Shown: in pieces, positions 1 through 8,565 of the stretch | How the letters are laid out: every line of letters begins with the position of its first letter | Numbering within the stretch: the first letter of the stretch is position 1 | From: Rikenella microfusus DSM 15922 | GTDB lineage: Bacteria; Bacteroidota; Bacteroidia; Bacteroidales; Rikenellaceae | Reading direction: 5' to 3' | DNA: 64,000 nucleotides | Assembly: GCF_000427365.1 (NCBI RefSeq) | Contig: NZ_KE386488.1 | Location: 248,001 to 312,000, forward strand | The notes under the pieces: model-generated | Told to the model about the DNA's origin: nothing | The model's database searches: none | The model's input: only the letters and a program-made list of their open reading frames with translations | Position numbers and translations under genes: made by a program

Positions 1-954
1 GGTTGCCCCGTAGACCCGCCCGTCCTCCGTCCGGCGGAATACGGCGTCGATATGCTCTGTCTTGAGCCTGGCGACTAACGAACGCTCGGACGTGGAGTTA
101 GCTTTAGCCCGGTCTATAGCCTGCCGGATCTGCGCCAGCCGTTCGGGGTTCTCCTTCAGCTTTTCGCTATTCCGCGCAAACCGCTTTTCCAATGACTTTC
201 ACCCGAACACCTCGCCGAGCCTGCTGGACTTAAACGGCGTTCCGATGCGCTAACCGTTGTCGTTCAACGCTCCGTACATAAGGCCATGATAAGGGCCTTT
301 CTCTGTCACACCCTTAACCTCGTCGATGCGGATGTTGTAAAGCTCCAGCAAGGTATTCAGTTCCGACAGCGAACGGACGTTGTACCGCTCGATCAGCGTA
401 CGGGCCGTGCGTTTGACTTGCTCCTTCACATTCCCGGCTGGATAGTCCACGCGCTTTAGTTCGGCGATTTCTTGTTTCGTGTCGCTTTTGGTGGGCGGGT
501 GAAGCCCGTACTTCTGTTCCATTTCCCGGCAGTGGGCGATGGCCCGTTTCAGGTCGAAACGGTACGGGATTTCCTGTCCGTTTTCGTCCACCCGCACGGA
601 TACGATGTGCATGTGCTTCCGGTCGATGTCGGAATGTTGGAAAATAATGTAGGGTTGTTCGCCATAGCCCATGCGCTGCATAAACTCCTGGGCCAGAATA
701 ATCATCTGGTTCGCCGTCAGTTTGTCTTTGGGCGACGGGTTGAGCGAGAAGTGGATAACCGGCTTCTTAACGTCGGTATTCAGGTCTGCATAGTATTTGA
801 AGGCTTCGGCGCACTCGTCGATATGGAGCTTGCCGCCGGGACTCTCCGGAATGCCCTGAGATCAGAGCAGTTTACCGTTGCTTGCTTCGACTTTAATGTT
901 GTTGTAGGCCAGCACGCCGTATACGTTGCTGCCATAATCGACGGTAGGGATCAT
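1..954 (-). pseudogene. Relaxase (Bacteroides MobB-like), nonsense-mutated, cut by window edge
   Basis: In one reading frame from ATG 952-954 down to base 1 the translation matches the N-terminal part of Bacteroidota mobilization relaxases. It has the VYGVLAYN start region, a KPVIHFSLNP strand and the metal-binding IDRKHMHIVSVRVDENG region. Such enzymes nick oriT and pilot the strand during conjugative mobilization. The frame is interrupted by TGA at 862-864 (codon 31), TAG at 250-252 and TGA at 199-201, with no frameshift, so the protein is not made whole. The stretch from 705 to 250 alone would encode 151 aa. It follows the mobA-like pseudogene by 3 nt, the usual relaxosome gene order. The C-terminus lies outside the window. 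Confidence 0.85.
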
Positions 955-957
955 CGG

Positions 958-1410
958 CTATTCGGGATTCTGTGTAGTGACTTTATGCTCCTTCTGCCAG
1001 GCGCGAAACTTCCCGATCAGGGCTATCACCTGCTGTATCAACTGCTCCAATTTCTGCGTTTCTCCCGCCAGTTTGTAGAGGAAAGCCAGCGCTTTCTTCT
1101 CCCCGTAAATGGAGTGAATCGCCTTCACGCATTGGTTATAGTTGTTTCCTATCGCCCTGAATTGGGAATAAAACTCGGTCAGGCGGACGTAAAAATCGAA
1201 CGTGTTTTTGTCCTTCGTGACGACCGTAAAGTCTCAGCCGAATATCCTCGCCCGGATAAAATCGGCGGCGTTGCGGGCCTGTGTTCTGCGGAACATAGCC
1301 AGGAATTTTTCATTTTCCTCGTCGTTCAAGGCGACGTAATAGCGATGTATTCGCGGATCGGCCAGCACGATATTGCCGGCCTGATTTCTTGTTTGATGTC
1401 CTTTTCTCAT
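958..1410 (-). pseudogene. Mobilization accessory protein (MobA/MobC-like), broken by one TGA
   Basis: The frame from ATG 1408-1410 to TAG 958-960 (150 codons) resembles the small DNA-binding relaxosome proteins that precede relaxases in Bacteroidota mobilizable elements. Family-like stretches are HRYYVALNDEENEKF, a ribbon-helix-helix-like ARNAADFIRARIFG and the later NYNQCVKAIHS with EKKALAFLYKL. An in-frame TGA at 1234-1236 (codon 59) separates the DNA-binding half from the helical half, and the same frame continues cleanly after it. Only a 58-residue N-terminal piece could be made. The assignment is by motif recognition. Confidence 0.8.
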
Positions 1411-1477
1411 AAAACAACATTTTAACGGTTCGACTTGGGAGAACCGGCCCGCACCCCGAATGGTTTTCGGGGGTGGC

Positions 1478-1540
1478 CTTTCAGCGGGTGGATCGTCATT
1501 CACCCGCTGAAAGTACCCCTCGCTATATGCTTGCGCATAT
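1478..1540. other. Candidate oriT of the mobilizable element
   Basis: A perfect 13-bp inverted repeat, CTTTCAGCGGGTG (1478-1490) and its complement (1501-1513), with a 10-nt loop lies 68 bp upstream of the mobA-like start. It is followed by a smaller inverted repeat, ATATGC/GCATAT (1525-1540). An inverted repeat beside a nick region directly upstream of mob genes is the normal oriT layout in Bacteroidota mobilizable elements. No nick site is proven. Confidence 0.4.
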
Positions 1541-2070
1541 TAAAATCCGGCCGGGGCCGAATTGGAGGTATTCGGGTGCCTGTTTCCTGTGCGGGAAACG
1601 GCGGGGATGGTTCTCACGGGACAAAAGTAGGGGGGGGGTATAATCAAGTTGTACTGTTTGCGATCCCGCCAACTCCCGCCAAACCCTGACTTCACGCGCC
1701 ACCTCTGCAAAGAGCGGTACAATGTCGGGAGATTGTCGTTTCATTTGCAATTGAAAGAACGTCTAAAAAGCCTTTGATAAACACGTCAGCACAAACGGAC
1801 GAGAGGACAGTCGTTCGTAAAACCGAACGAAAGGCCATACGGACGGATCAATGCCATTCCGTACTTATTTCCGATAAGAAGTTCGGACGGCAGTACGTCC
1901 GAAAGTGAAAACGAACGAATTTCCCGACAGCTATACGGATAGATAGCTATACTGCTATGGGATAAATCAAATTCTGAACGAACAACCATTATTCATTGCA
2001 CCTGTTTTCGCCACTTCCGGCCAAACCTCGCCATGAGACTCCACGGTGTACTGATTGCGGGATAGGCCGT
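1541..2070. other. Non-coding stretch of the mobile element remnant
   Basis: No convincing gene is seen. It contains a short inverted repeat TCGTTCG...CGAACGA (about 1811-1831) and short open frames without family resemblance. It may once have held the element's regulatory or attachment region. Confidence 0.4.
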
Positions 2071-2078
2071 TATCTTTG
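2071..2078 (+). promoter_or_regulatory. Bacteroidota -7 box upstream of HTH genes
   Basis: TATCTTTG fits TAnnTTTG and sits 25 nt upstream of the ATG at 2104. No clear -33 TTTG is visible. Confidence 0.5.
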
Positions 2079-2103
2079 CCCGTGAACCAAAATAGATTGC
2101 ATT

Positions 2104-2391
2104 ATGGGAATCGTCTGTATCGACGAGAAGGTATGAACCGCCTTGCTCGGAAAGATCGAGACGTTGGGCGCACAAGCCCGGAGGTTAGAGAAACGCTACC
2201 AGCCGACAACTAAAGAGCCGTGAATCGACAGTCAGGATGTATGCCAAGCATTAGGCATCACCAAACGGACGCTGCAATCCTACCGGGAGAAAGGGATCAT
2301 TCCATTTTCCCGCGTTGGGGGCAAGTTCTTCTACCGGGAGAGCGACATGGCCGCTTTCCTGGAATCGAAAACCAAACGGCGGGAGGTGTAG
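2104..2391 (+). pseudogene. Excisionase-family helix-turn-helix protein, two internal stops
   Basis: Read from ATG 2104 to TAG 2389-2391 this is a typical small Bacteroidota element HTH protein. An N-terminal helix (ALLGKIETLGAQ) is followed by DSQDVCQALGITKRTLQSYR and a wing SRVGGKFFYRESDMAAFL. TGA codons at 2134-2136 and 2221-2223 interrupt it. The second lies just before the HTH where relatives have Trp (EPW-x-DS), so TGG to TGA is the simple explanation. A restart inside the frame might still yield the HTH, but no good start follows the second stop. It is separated from the next HTH gene by 2 nt. Confidence 0.75.
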
Positions 2392-2393
2392 CT

Positions 2394-2696
2394 ATGGCAA
2401 TGGACTATCTGACCAAGGAGAGCGAAGAGGTAAGACAAGCCTTATCCTCGCTCGACCGTACCGAACGGGTTTTGCAAGGAGCGGAGGCCAACTACATGCC
2501 TTCAATCAAAGGGGAACGCTACCTGACCGGGGCGGAGCTCTGCGAATACCTGCATATCTCGCCCCGGACGCTGCAAACGCTCCGGGATATCCGGCAAATC
2601 ACCTACACGGCAGTCAGCGACCGGGTGTTCCTCTATCCAGAATCGGGAATACGGGAGGTACTGGAACGGAATTGCAGGGAGGCTGTCTCTGACTAA
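2394..2696 (+). CDS. Helix-turn-helix DNA-binding protein, excisionase-like
   Basis: This intact frame of 100 residues carries the MerR/excisionase-type HTH common in Bacteroidota integrative elements: YLTGAELCEYLHISPRTLQT at about residues 42-61, then a short wing ending VFLYPESGIREVL. The start ATG 2394 follows the stop of the broken paralogue at 2391 and replaces longer readings that run into that gene. Such proteins usually act as recombination directionality factors or regulators for the neighbouring integrase, which here is convergent at 2754-3977. The exact role is inferred from context. Confidence 0.8.
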   Translation: MAMDYLTKESEEVRQALSSLDRTERVLQGAEANYMPSIKGERYLTGAELCEYLHISPRTLQTLRDIRQITYTAVSDRVFLYPESGIREVLERNCREAVSD

Positions 2697-2700
2697 ACAA

Positions 2701-2734
2701 AGGGCCGACGTGGTTTACTTATCCAGTCGGCCCT
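2701..2734. terminator. Bidirectional hairpin terminator
   Basis: AGGGCCGAC (2701-2709) pairs perfectly with GTCGGCCCT (2726-2734), followed by CTTTG. It lies between the convergent HTH gene and integrase and probably ends both transcripts. Confidence 0.7.
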
Positions 2735-2753
2735 CTTTGTTATCCAATGCTAT

Positions 2754-3977
2754 CTACTGTGCTATTTTGAACTTATCCCCGATCTTCATCATCTCGCGAC
2801 TGATATTGGTTTCTGAGATTTTTGCGTAGTGCCGGGTCATGTTCACGTTCGTATGGCCGAGAATCTTGGCCAGCACGTTGATCGGCATCCCGTATTCGAT
2901 CGCCACGCAGGCGAACGTATGGCGGGCTACATGGGTGGTCAAGGTCTTGCCGATATTGCAGATGTCCGCGATCTCTTTCAGGTAAGCATTCATCTTCGTA
3001 TTGCTCGGTATGGGCAGCATCTTGCCCTGCTCCCTGCATTTCGCATCATGCTCGTACTTGCGCAGTAGCCTAATCGCATAAGACAGCAAGGGAATGCGAC
3101 TCATTACCGACGTTTTCTCTCTCGGCTTGTGTATCCATACCGTTCCGTTTTCAGCGGTCGTGATATGCTTTTTTCGCCGGTGGTCAGCATCGGTAAAAGC
3201 CAGTCCTGTGAAACAACAGAACGCAAACACATCCCGTATCCGCTCCAGCCGCTCGTTCGGCATTGGCTTCACAATCATCTGCTCCAACTCGGCTTGGGTC
3301 AGGTGATCTTTCGCCTTGTTGTGCTCCTCTTTCAGTTTGTAATATTTAAACGGATTCTTTTCAATCCACTCGTTCCTTATCGCGTATAGGATAAAATTTT
3401 TCAGGCAACAGAGTAGATTGACCGCTCCGTTGTTCTTGCAGTTGTGGGCCGTTTGCAGAAAGGTGTTGAAACCGTCGATGTATTCATAACTGACCGATTC
3501 CAACGGCAGATCGTTCTTTTTGTATTGGGACTGTGTATATTCCCTCAAGTAGCGCAAAAGGCGATGGTACTTGTTTGCCGTAAGCTGAGTAATGCGAACG
3601 CCGACCTCCGCTTGCCGCTTCTCGCAGTATTTGTCGAGTTCAGATAAGAACTGTTTCGTGTTTTCGTAAGGATTGACAAGCCGCTGCTTCATGGCGAAGC
3701 AGTTGGGTTCTTTGCCCTCTTTGATAAGCCCGTCGTAGGCCGCGAGAATACTGGCCCGGTAGCTGGCTAAGATGTCGTTGATCTGCACCGATATCTTATC
3801 CCGGCACAGCGACCGTTCGGCTTTCTGGTTCCATTTCTCGGGTTCGATCTGGCATCGGGTGTAGATTTCGGTGGATTGCCCTCGTGTGGTGATGCGGACG
3901 TAGATGGGGGCTTTGCCTTTGCGGGTGATCTTGGTCTTCTTGCAGAAGAAAACCACGCAGAACGTTCTCTTTTCCAT
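2754..3977 (-). CDS. Tyrosine recombinase (Bacteroidota mobile element integrase)
   Basis: The 407-residue protein has the three-part layout of Bacteroides-type integrases: an N-terminal arm-binding domain (CVVFFCKKTKITRKGKAPIY), a SAM-like core-binding domain around residues 110-215, and a C-terminal catalytic domain. Visible catalytic positions are HVARH (H-x-x-R), GHTNVNMTRHY with the second histidine, and the tyrosine nucleophile in HYAK. The usual first arginine after TGL is replaced in TGLAFTDAD, as in some IntDOT-like Bacteroidota integrases. It would integrate and excise the element whose mob genes lie to its left. The gene is full length, unlike those mob genes. Confidence 0.93.
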   Translation of the reverse strand: MEKRTFCVVFFCKKTKITRKGKAPIYVRITTRGQSTEIYTRCQIEPEKWNQKAERSLCRDKISVQINDILASYRASILAAYDGLIKEGKEPNCFAMKQRLVNPYENTKQFLSELDKYCEKRQAEVGVRITQLTANKYHRLLRYLREYTQSQYKKNDLPLESVSYEYIDGFNTFLQTAHNCKNNGAVNLLCCLKNFILYAIRNEWIEKNPFKYYKLKEEHNKAKDHLTQAELEQMIVKPMPNERLERIRDVFAFCCFTGLAFTDADHRRKKHITTAENGTVWIHKPREKTSVMSRIPLLSYAIRLLRKYEHDAKCREQGKMLPIPSNTKMNAYLKEIADICNIGKTLTTHVARHTFACVAIEYGMPINVLAKILGHTNVNMTRHYAKISETNISREMMKIGDKFKIAQ

Positions 3978-4300
3978 GATGCTGTACGTTTTTGATGATT
4001 AATACGTTTACAGCATAGAAATGTTGCGGGGCAAGATATTGCAGGAGAGCGTAATAACCGTCATTCGTGACCCATTTCAGGATTGGTTCCGAAAGGTCAC
4101 TAATTAGGTTTAGAAACCTTGCATTTGGTTGCTTCTTCATGCAACCGCCTGAAAAGAAAAAATCCTTACATATCATTGATACATAAGGATTTTTCATCTT
4201 ATTACAGCCTCTTTTTCAAGGCGTCTGGAGCGGACAACGGCGCTCCCCCTCATAGGGGGCCCTGGGTCGCTCGCCGAAGTCTCCGTTTTCCGAAAACAAG
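3978..4300. other. Integrase upstream region with inverted repeat, possible element end
   Basis: No gene is seen. AAAATCCTTA (4159-4168) and its complement TAAGGATTTT (4184-4193) form an A/T-rich hairpin between the integrase and the tRNA genes. It could be a terminator or part of an attachment region. No direct repeat of it was found inside the window. Confidence 0.35.
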
Positions 4301-4330
4301 AAAGCCGGCAATCGTTTGATTACCGGCTTT
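4301..4330 (-). terminator. Terminator downstream of tRNA-Gly
   Basis: AAAGCCGGCAATC and GATTACCGGCTTT form a 13-bp stem with one mismatch around a GTTT loop, starting 8 nt beyond the tRNA 3' end. Confidence 0.65.
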
Positions 4331-4337
4331 CCCTATG

Positions 4338-4410
4338 AGCGGAAAACGAGACTCGAACTCGCGACCCCAACCTTGGCAAGGTTGTGCTCTACCAACTGAG
4401 CTATTTCCGC
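4338..4410 (-). tRNA. tRNA-Gly (GCC)
   Basis: Full cloverleaf on the minus strand: acceptor GCGGAAA/TTTCCGC, D-stem GCTC/GAGC, anticodon stem CAACC/GGTTG with loop TTGCCAA, and T-arm GCGAG-TTCGAGT-CTCGT. The discriminator base is T and CCA is not encoded. Confidence 0.97.
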
Positions 4411-4502
4411 AGTAAATAAATATTTGTACGATAGTGTGTGTGATGCGGCAACTTGCCAAGGTCGGGGATCCTGTTTCTCTTGAAACGCCGTCCCGCCGTT
4501 TC

Positions 4503-4540
4503 GGGCAAGGTTGTGCTCTACTTTCCTGAGCTATTTCCGC
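4503..4540 (-). pseudogene. 5' half of a tRNA-Gly copy
   Basis: On the minus strand GCGGAAATAGCTCAG, an altered D-loop, then GTAGAGCACAACCTTGCC repeat the tRNA-Gly sequence up to the anticodon. The 3' half is missing, so no cloverleaf is possible. Confidence 0.75.
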
Positions 4541-4545
4541 AAAAC

Positions 4546-4563
4546 GAGCTGTTGACGAGGATT
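4546..4563 (-). repeat. 18-nt copy of the tRNA-Thr 3' end
   Basis: The 18 bases are identical to 4763-4780, the 3' end of tRNA-Thr plus one flanking base. On the minus strand it precedes the partial tRNA-Gly by 5 nt, so the two fragments together look like a Thr-Gly gene junction. Confidence 0.75.
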
Positions 4564-4763
4564 ACTGCGCCTCACTTTGTGAGGCTGGTTATCCTCTCCG
4601 CGCCCCGTTAGTGTTTTTTCGAATTCTTCTGAAAATAGTATTCTGCGAATCCTTGCGCCGTAATCGATCGATTGTTGCCAAGTAAACTCGACACAACGAT
4701 CGCTTTCGTCGCAACCCTCTTCGAGGTTGCATTTTCAAAAGCATTCAAAAAACTCTCGATCAG

Positions 4764-4835
<72 letters not shown>

Positions 4836-4982
4836 AAAAAACTCTCCTCTCTCCGCCCCGCAAAAACCGCCGGGGCGATTGACGAGTGCAAAGGTAGATA
4901 AAAAAACAAAAACCGCAACCCCCGACACATAAATTTTGCGGAAAAATTTTCAGTCCTCCGCCGACAGCCCTGAGAACCAGCC

Positions 4983-6227
4983 CTATTCCAACGCCCGGCG
5001 AATATCCGCCAAAAGGTCCTCCGCGTCCTCCAGCCCCACCGACAGACGGATCGTACACGGCGAAATATCCATCTCCCGGCGCACCTGCTCGCTGAACGTC
5101 CCGAAAATCGTACTCCACGGGTGGATGGCCAACGACTTGTTGTCGAACAAGTTCGTCGCCCGGCAGATCGACTGCAGACGATCCAGGAACCCATAGCAGG
5201 CGGCCTGCGACGCCAGATCGAAAGTCAGCATCGCCCCCGGCGCCTCCCCGAACTGACGTAAAGCCACCCCGTAAAAACGGTTCGACGGCAATCCCGGATA
5301 ATTCACCGCCGCAATGCCCGGCCATCCATCCAAAGCCCGCGCCACCTCCGAAGCCGTCCGCGACGCACGCGCATAACGCACCTCCAGCGTCTCCAGCCCC
5401 AACGATTGCTGCCAGGCCGCCTGCGGCGTCATATACGCTCCCAGATTCCGGTGCACCTCCCGCCGGAGCTTCGCCGTGAACGCCTCGCGCGGAGCCACGC
5501 CGTACACCTCGGCCGCCCGCGCCAGCTTCGGCCGAAGACTCCAGTCGAACGTCCCGTAATCGACCAACAGGCCTCCCAACCCCGTACCGGCCGCCAGATA
5601 TTTGGTGCTCGAAACGACCTCGAGATCGACCCCGAACTCCCGCGCCCGGAATGCCGGGAACGGTACGACCGTCGTATCCGCCGCCAACGGCACGCCCGCC
5701 GCCCGGCACACCGCCGAGAGAGCCGTCAGATCGGCCACCTCCAGCTGCGGATTAGTGATGATTTCCAAAAATACCGCGCACGTATCGCCGTCGATGGCCG
5801 CCGCCACCGCTTCCGGGTCCGTCATGTCCGCGAACCGGGTTTCGACGCCGAAATCCGCCAGCGTCGAAGCCAGCAGCGAGTAAGTATTACCGAACAGGTG
5901 CGGCGAGGCAACCACATTGTCGCCCGCTCGCGCCAGCGTCAGCAGCAGATTGGCGACAGCCGCCATGCCCGAATTGAACGCCGTGACGCCCAACGCGCCT
6001 GTCGCCTGCCGCACACGCCGCTCGAAATATTCCACCGTGGGATTGGTAATACGCGAATAGGCGTGGTCCGCCGTACGTCCCGTAAAAGCCAGCTCCATCG
6101 CCTCGGCAGTCGGAAAACCATAGGCTGCGTTTTGGTACACCGGCATATTCAGCGCCCCGTGCGGATCGGGTTTGCCATAAGGCGTAGCGAGCACTTCGGC
6201 CGTAAATCCTCTTTTTTTACCGTCCAT
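4983..6227 (-). CDS. metY: O-acetylhomoserine sulfhydrylase / Cys-Met metabolism PLP enzyme
   Basis: The 414-residue protein belongs to the Cys/Met metabolism PLP-dependent enzymes, which form homocysteine from O-acetylhomoserine and sulfide (or act as a related gamma-synthase or lyase). The PLP lysine is K209 in SSTKY, the PLP-contacting aspartate is D184 in ADTT, and the SRITNPT stretch at 58-64 is typical. HPWSTIFG near the C-terminus also fits the O-acetylhomoserine sulfhydrylase branch. The length is near normal. It is monocistronic, with a -7 box 23 nt upstream, and converges on nothing; the tRNA-Thr gene lies downstream. Substrate choice within the family is inferred. Confidence 0.85.
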   Translation of the reverse strand: MDGKKRGFTAEVLATPYGKPDPHGALNMPVYQNAAYGFPTAEAMELAFTGRTADHAYSRITNPTVEYFERRVRQATGALGVTAFNSGMAAVANLLLTLARAGDNVVASPHLFGNTYSLLASTLADFGVETRFADMTDPEAVAAAIDGDTCAVFLEIITNPQLEVADLTALSAVCRAAGVPLAADTTVVPFPAFRAREFGVDLEVVSSTKYLAAGTGLGGLLVDYGTFDWSLRPKLARAAEVYGVAPREAFTAKLRREVHRNLGAYMTPQAAWQQSLGLETLEVRYARASRTASEVARALDGWPGIAAVNYPGLPSNRFYGVALRQFGEAPGAMLTFDLASQAACYGFLDRLQSICRATNLFDNKSLAIHPWSTIFGTFSEQVRREMDISPCTIRLSVGLEDAEDLLADIRRALE

Positions 6228-6249
6228 TTTCCTGAATATCTTGAAAGCG

Positions 6250-6257
6250 CAAATATA
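6250..6257 (-). promoter_or_regulatory. -7 box for metY
   Basis: Minus-strand TATATTTG fits TAnnTTTG, 22 nt before the metY ATG. Confidence 0.55.
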
Positions 6258-6479
6258 ACGATTTTCCGCAGCCGCCGACCGGTCGCCTGTCGAATCATAC
6301 CGTCGTTTCGAGGAGAGGGAGCAGGTCGGATGCCCGGAAAGGAGCCGAATAAAAAAACAGCCCTACGGTTAAATGCCGTAATATCTCGGCTTTACGCTTC
6401 CCGAAGCGGCGGAGACGCTTGGATGTGCAAGCCGGCAAGTCTTATGAATCGCGGAAACTCATTTCATTTGTAATGGTGC

Positions 6480-6570
6480 CGCCCGGAGCCAGCGAGGACA
6501 AGACCGAGCTTTGCGAATGTTGCAGCCTTTCGCCAAAGACAGCTCCGGGCTGGCCGTTACACGGCGGACG
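6480..6570. repeat. Module C repeat, degenerate
   Basis: It begins GCCCGGAGCCAGCGAGGA and ends AGCTCCGGGCTGGCCG, the inverted ends typical of module C (best copies at 41711, 57791 and 62101). The interior is shortened and diverged. Confidence 0.6.
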
Positions 6571-6573
6571 ATT

Positions 6574-6704
6574 AACCGTACGATTTTTATTGATGCGATT
6601 CGCAAGAATCGCCGGCTTTCGCGGTGCCTTCGGGTGCTCCGACCGGGAGTTGGCTCCGATGGGGTGGGCGCAAAACCGAAAAAGTAAAACAGTTTAACCG
6701 TACG
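6574..6704. repeat. Module A repeat, diverged copy
   Basis: It is bounded on both sides by AACCGTACG. Inside are a TTTTTATTGATGCGATTC hairpin (GCGATTC/GAATCGC) and a GGGGTGGGCGCAAA tail, as in the copies at 41948, 50959 and 63631. The central stem is diverged here. Confidence 0.7.
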
Positions 6705-7203
6705 TTTCTATAACGGATCGCAGCCTGCGAAGATCGGGAACGAGCCTTGCGAGCAAGCGGGCCGCTACAGCGGAAAGCTCCGGCCAAGTGCAACCTGAAA
6801 GTCGTGGTACAGTTAAAACTGCACTTCCGCATTAACGGACGGAACGCAGTCTTGCGAAAGCCCGGTGCCGCTCGCACTCGAACCTGCCTGCAACTACCAC
6901 CATTCTTCTCCGGCTGCAGTCCCTTGGCAAACAAATATAGGATTAACCAACCATGGAACGACCTCTTGGTAACGCAGACCCCCGTACTGCGAATACCCTG
7001 ACCGGAATTTCTCCTTGTCGCAGGTGGCGGCGCGAACCGAAAGAATCATGCCGTGGAAGATAGTATATATACCAAAAATATACCGGTTCCATCCGTTCGG
7101 GTACCGAACCTCGGTATTACGTCCGCAGTTCTGAAAAGAAGATGCCCTTACGATAAACGGACGCCGCACGGGTCCGAAAGAAGCGGAAACGATCCGATAT
7201 GTT
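6705..7203. other. Repeat-derived intergenic DNA
   Basis: No gene is seen. It contains part of module E (GCAGCCTGCGAAGATC then GAACGAGCCTTGCGAGC, to about 6767), a D-like piece (GGTGCCGCTCGCACTCGA near 6869) and the right end of a class F element (near 7037-7085, ending in GTATATATACC). All are degenerate. Confidence 0.5.
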
Positions 7204-8511
7204 CTACGGCACCAGCGTTCCCATCCCCGACGCCGCGCTCCATCCGAAGCGCGAGCGGTAAGCCTCCAGCGACACCGGCGTCGAATTTCGCGGCAGGTAA
7301 CACGACACCCCGCAATGCGTATTGACCCTCAATTCATTGAACAGCACCGGCGTAGCCGCCGCATAGACCACCGCCCCGGCCAGCGCCGCACGGAACGACG
7401 CCACCAGCGGATCATCCTCTCCCCAGGTGCGCACCACAAAATCCTCCAGGTCATAAAACGTATCGTGAAATTTGACAGACCGGCGGCCGTATTGCTGACC
7501 CGCATACGAGATGCCGGCTGCCGGCAGTCCCGCGTCGCACAACGCCTTGACCGCCCCGGCCAGCGACGGCAGCTTGTCGCTGCGCACCACCCCCACCGTC
7601 GCGCTCCGGTACGCCCCCGACCGGGCGTCGTAATATTCGTAAAACTCGCGGCCGATCGCCTCCGCATCCGTCCGCGGGGCGAACATCGCTTCCATCATCC
7701 GCGCATACGGGAAGCCGTCGGCCAGCGTCTCGGCCGCCGAAGCGATCAGATAATCCGTATGGTCTTTCAGCTCCCACGCCAGTTCGATGCTCGCCATATG
7801 GCACGCATCGAACAGGATGAAATCGAACACGGTCCCGGCCGGGAGCGCCCGCGCCAGCTCGTCGATCTCCATTTCGTTGTTTCCGTGGCTGCCGCTTTGG
7901 CCGAACGAATAGGCTGTCGTCCCTTCGTCCGAAACCGCCGCTCCCCCCGACGAGGCCATTCCTGCCAGCTTCGAACCGGCCCACAGCGGATCGTCCGCCG
8001 GGGGCAGCGCGGATTTCAGCGGCTGCCCCGCCCCTTTCGGCAACCAGCCCGACCCGTGCGACCAGAAGACTAACGCATAGCTTTCCGCCGGGGCCAGCTT
8101 CATGGCATCCTCCACTACCCGGCCCATCACCGCCGGATCGGTCGGATCCGATTCCCGGTCATAGGTTTTCAGCACCCGGCTCGAAATAGTCGTCTGGTCA
8201 TCGTCCCGCGAAATCAGGAGCAACCGGGGCCGTTCGTCGTAATCCGTTCCGCCCGATGCGTAACCGCTCGCGGCTGCCGGCGGGTAGAGGAAAACCACCA
8301 GGCGGCCGTCGTATCCTTCGCTCCAGGCCGCTTCCATTTCGTTGATATCGCCCTCGGCATAACTGTACAGGTTATTATCCGCCACCATATATTCGATCAC
8401 CGTACGGTTCTTTCCGGGCAGCGGCACCTCCGGCCCTTTTTTTTTCTCGCACGCCGTGAATGCCGCGGCCAGCGCCGCCAGAGAGAAAAAGATCGCAATC
8501 CGTTTTTTCAT
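7204..8511 (-). CDS. Clostripain-like (family C11) cysteine peptidase, lipoprotein
   Basis: The 435-residue product starts with a lipoprotein signal (MKKRIAIFFSLAAL..., lipobox FTAC, C21), so it is probably anchored to the envelope. The catalytic domain shows the C11 histidine H152 in WSHGSGW and the nucleophile C237 in FDACHM, preceded by a hydrophobic strand (FDFILFD). The family cleaves after basic residues and is common as secreted proteases in gut Bacteroidota. ATG 8509-8511 was preferred to the upstream ATG (8533-8535) because it gives a standard signal peptide and because a -7 promoter box overlaps that upstream start. It is a single-gene unit. Confidence 0.9.
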   Translation of the reverse strand: MKKRIAIFFSLAALAAAFTACEKKKGPEVPLPGKNRTVIEYMVADNNLYSYAEGDINEMEAAWSEGYDGRLVVFLYPPAAASGYASGGTDYDERPRLLLISRDDDQTTISSRVLKTYDRESDPTDPAVMGRVVEDAMKLAPAESYALVFWSHGSGWLPKGAGQPLKSALPPADDPLWAGSKLAGMASSGGAAVSDEGTTAYSFGQSGSHGNNEMEIDELARALPAGTVFDFILFDACHMASIELAWELKDHTDYLIASAAETLADGFPYARMMEAMFAPRTDAEAIGREFYEYYDARSGAYRSATVGVVRSDKLPSLAGAVKALCDAGLPAAGISYAGQQYGRRSVKFHDTFYDLEDFVVRTWGEDDPLVASFRAALAGAVVYAAATPVLFNELRVNTHCGVSCYLPRNSTPVSLEAYRSRFGWSAASGMGTLVP

Positions 8512-8532
8512 ACCTGCATATCGAAACTTCCG

Positions 8533-8565
8533 CAAAGATACGCTTATTCCGCCAGAAAGCGCAAA
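8533..8565 (-). promoter_or_regulatory. Promoter of the C11 peptidase gene
   Basis: On the minus strand TTTG (8562-8565), a 21-nt spacer and TATCTTTG (8533-8540) match the Bacteroidota -33/-7 pattern. The -7 box is 21 nt before the chosen ATG. Confidence 0.7.

Noticed and set aside
472-1425. Long plus-strand frame opposite the mob genes
   Set aside because: It is the complement of the relaxase and MobA-like frames, which carry the family motifs.
1-2391. TGA read as tryptophan (genetic code change) in the mobile element
   Set aside because: One stop is TAG, several of the positions are not Trp in relatives, and neighbouring chromosomal genes such as ribH end in TGA. Point decay is simpler.
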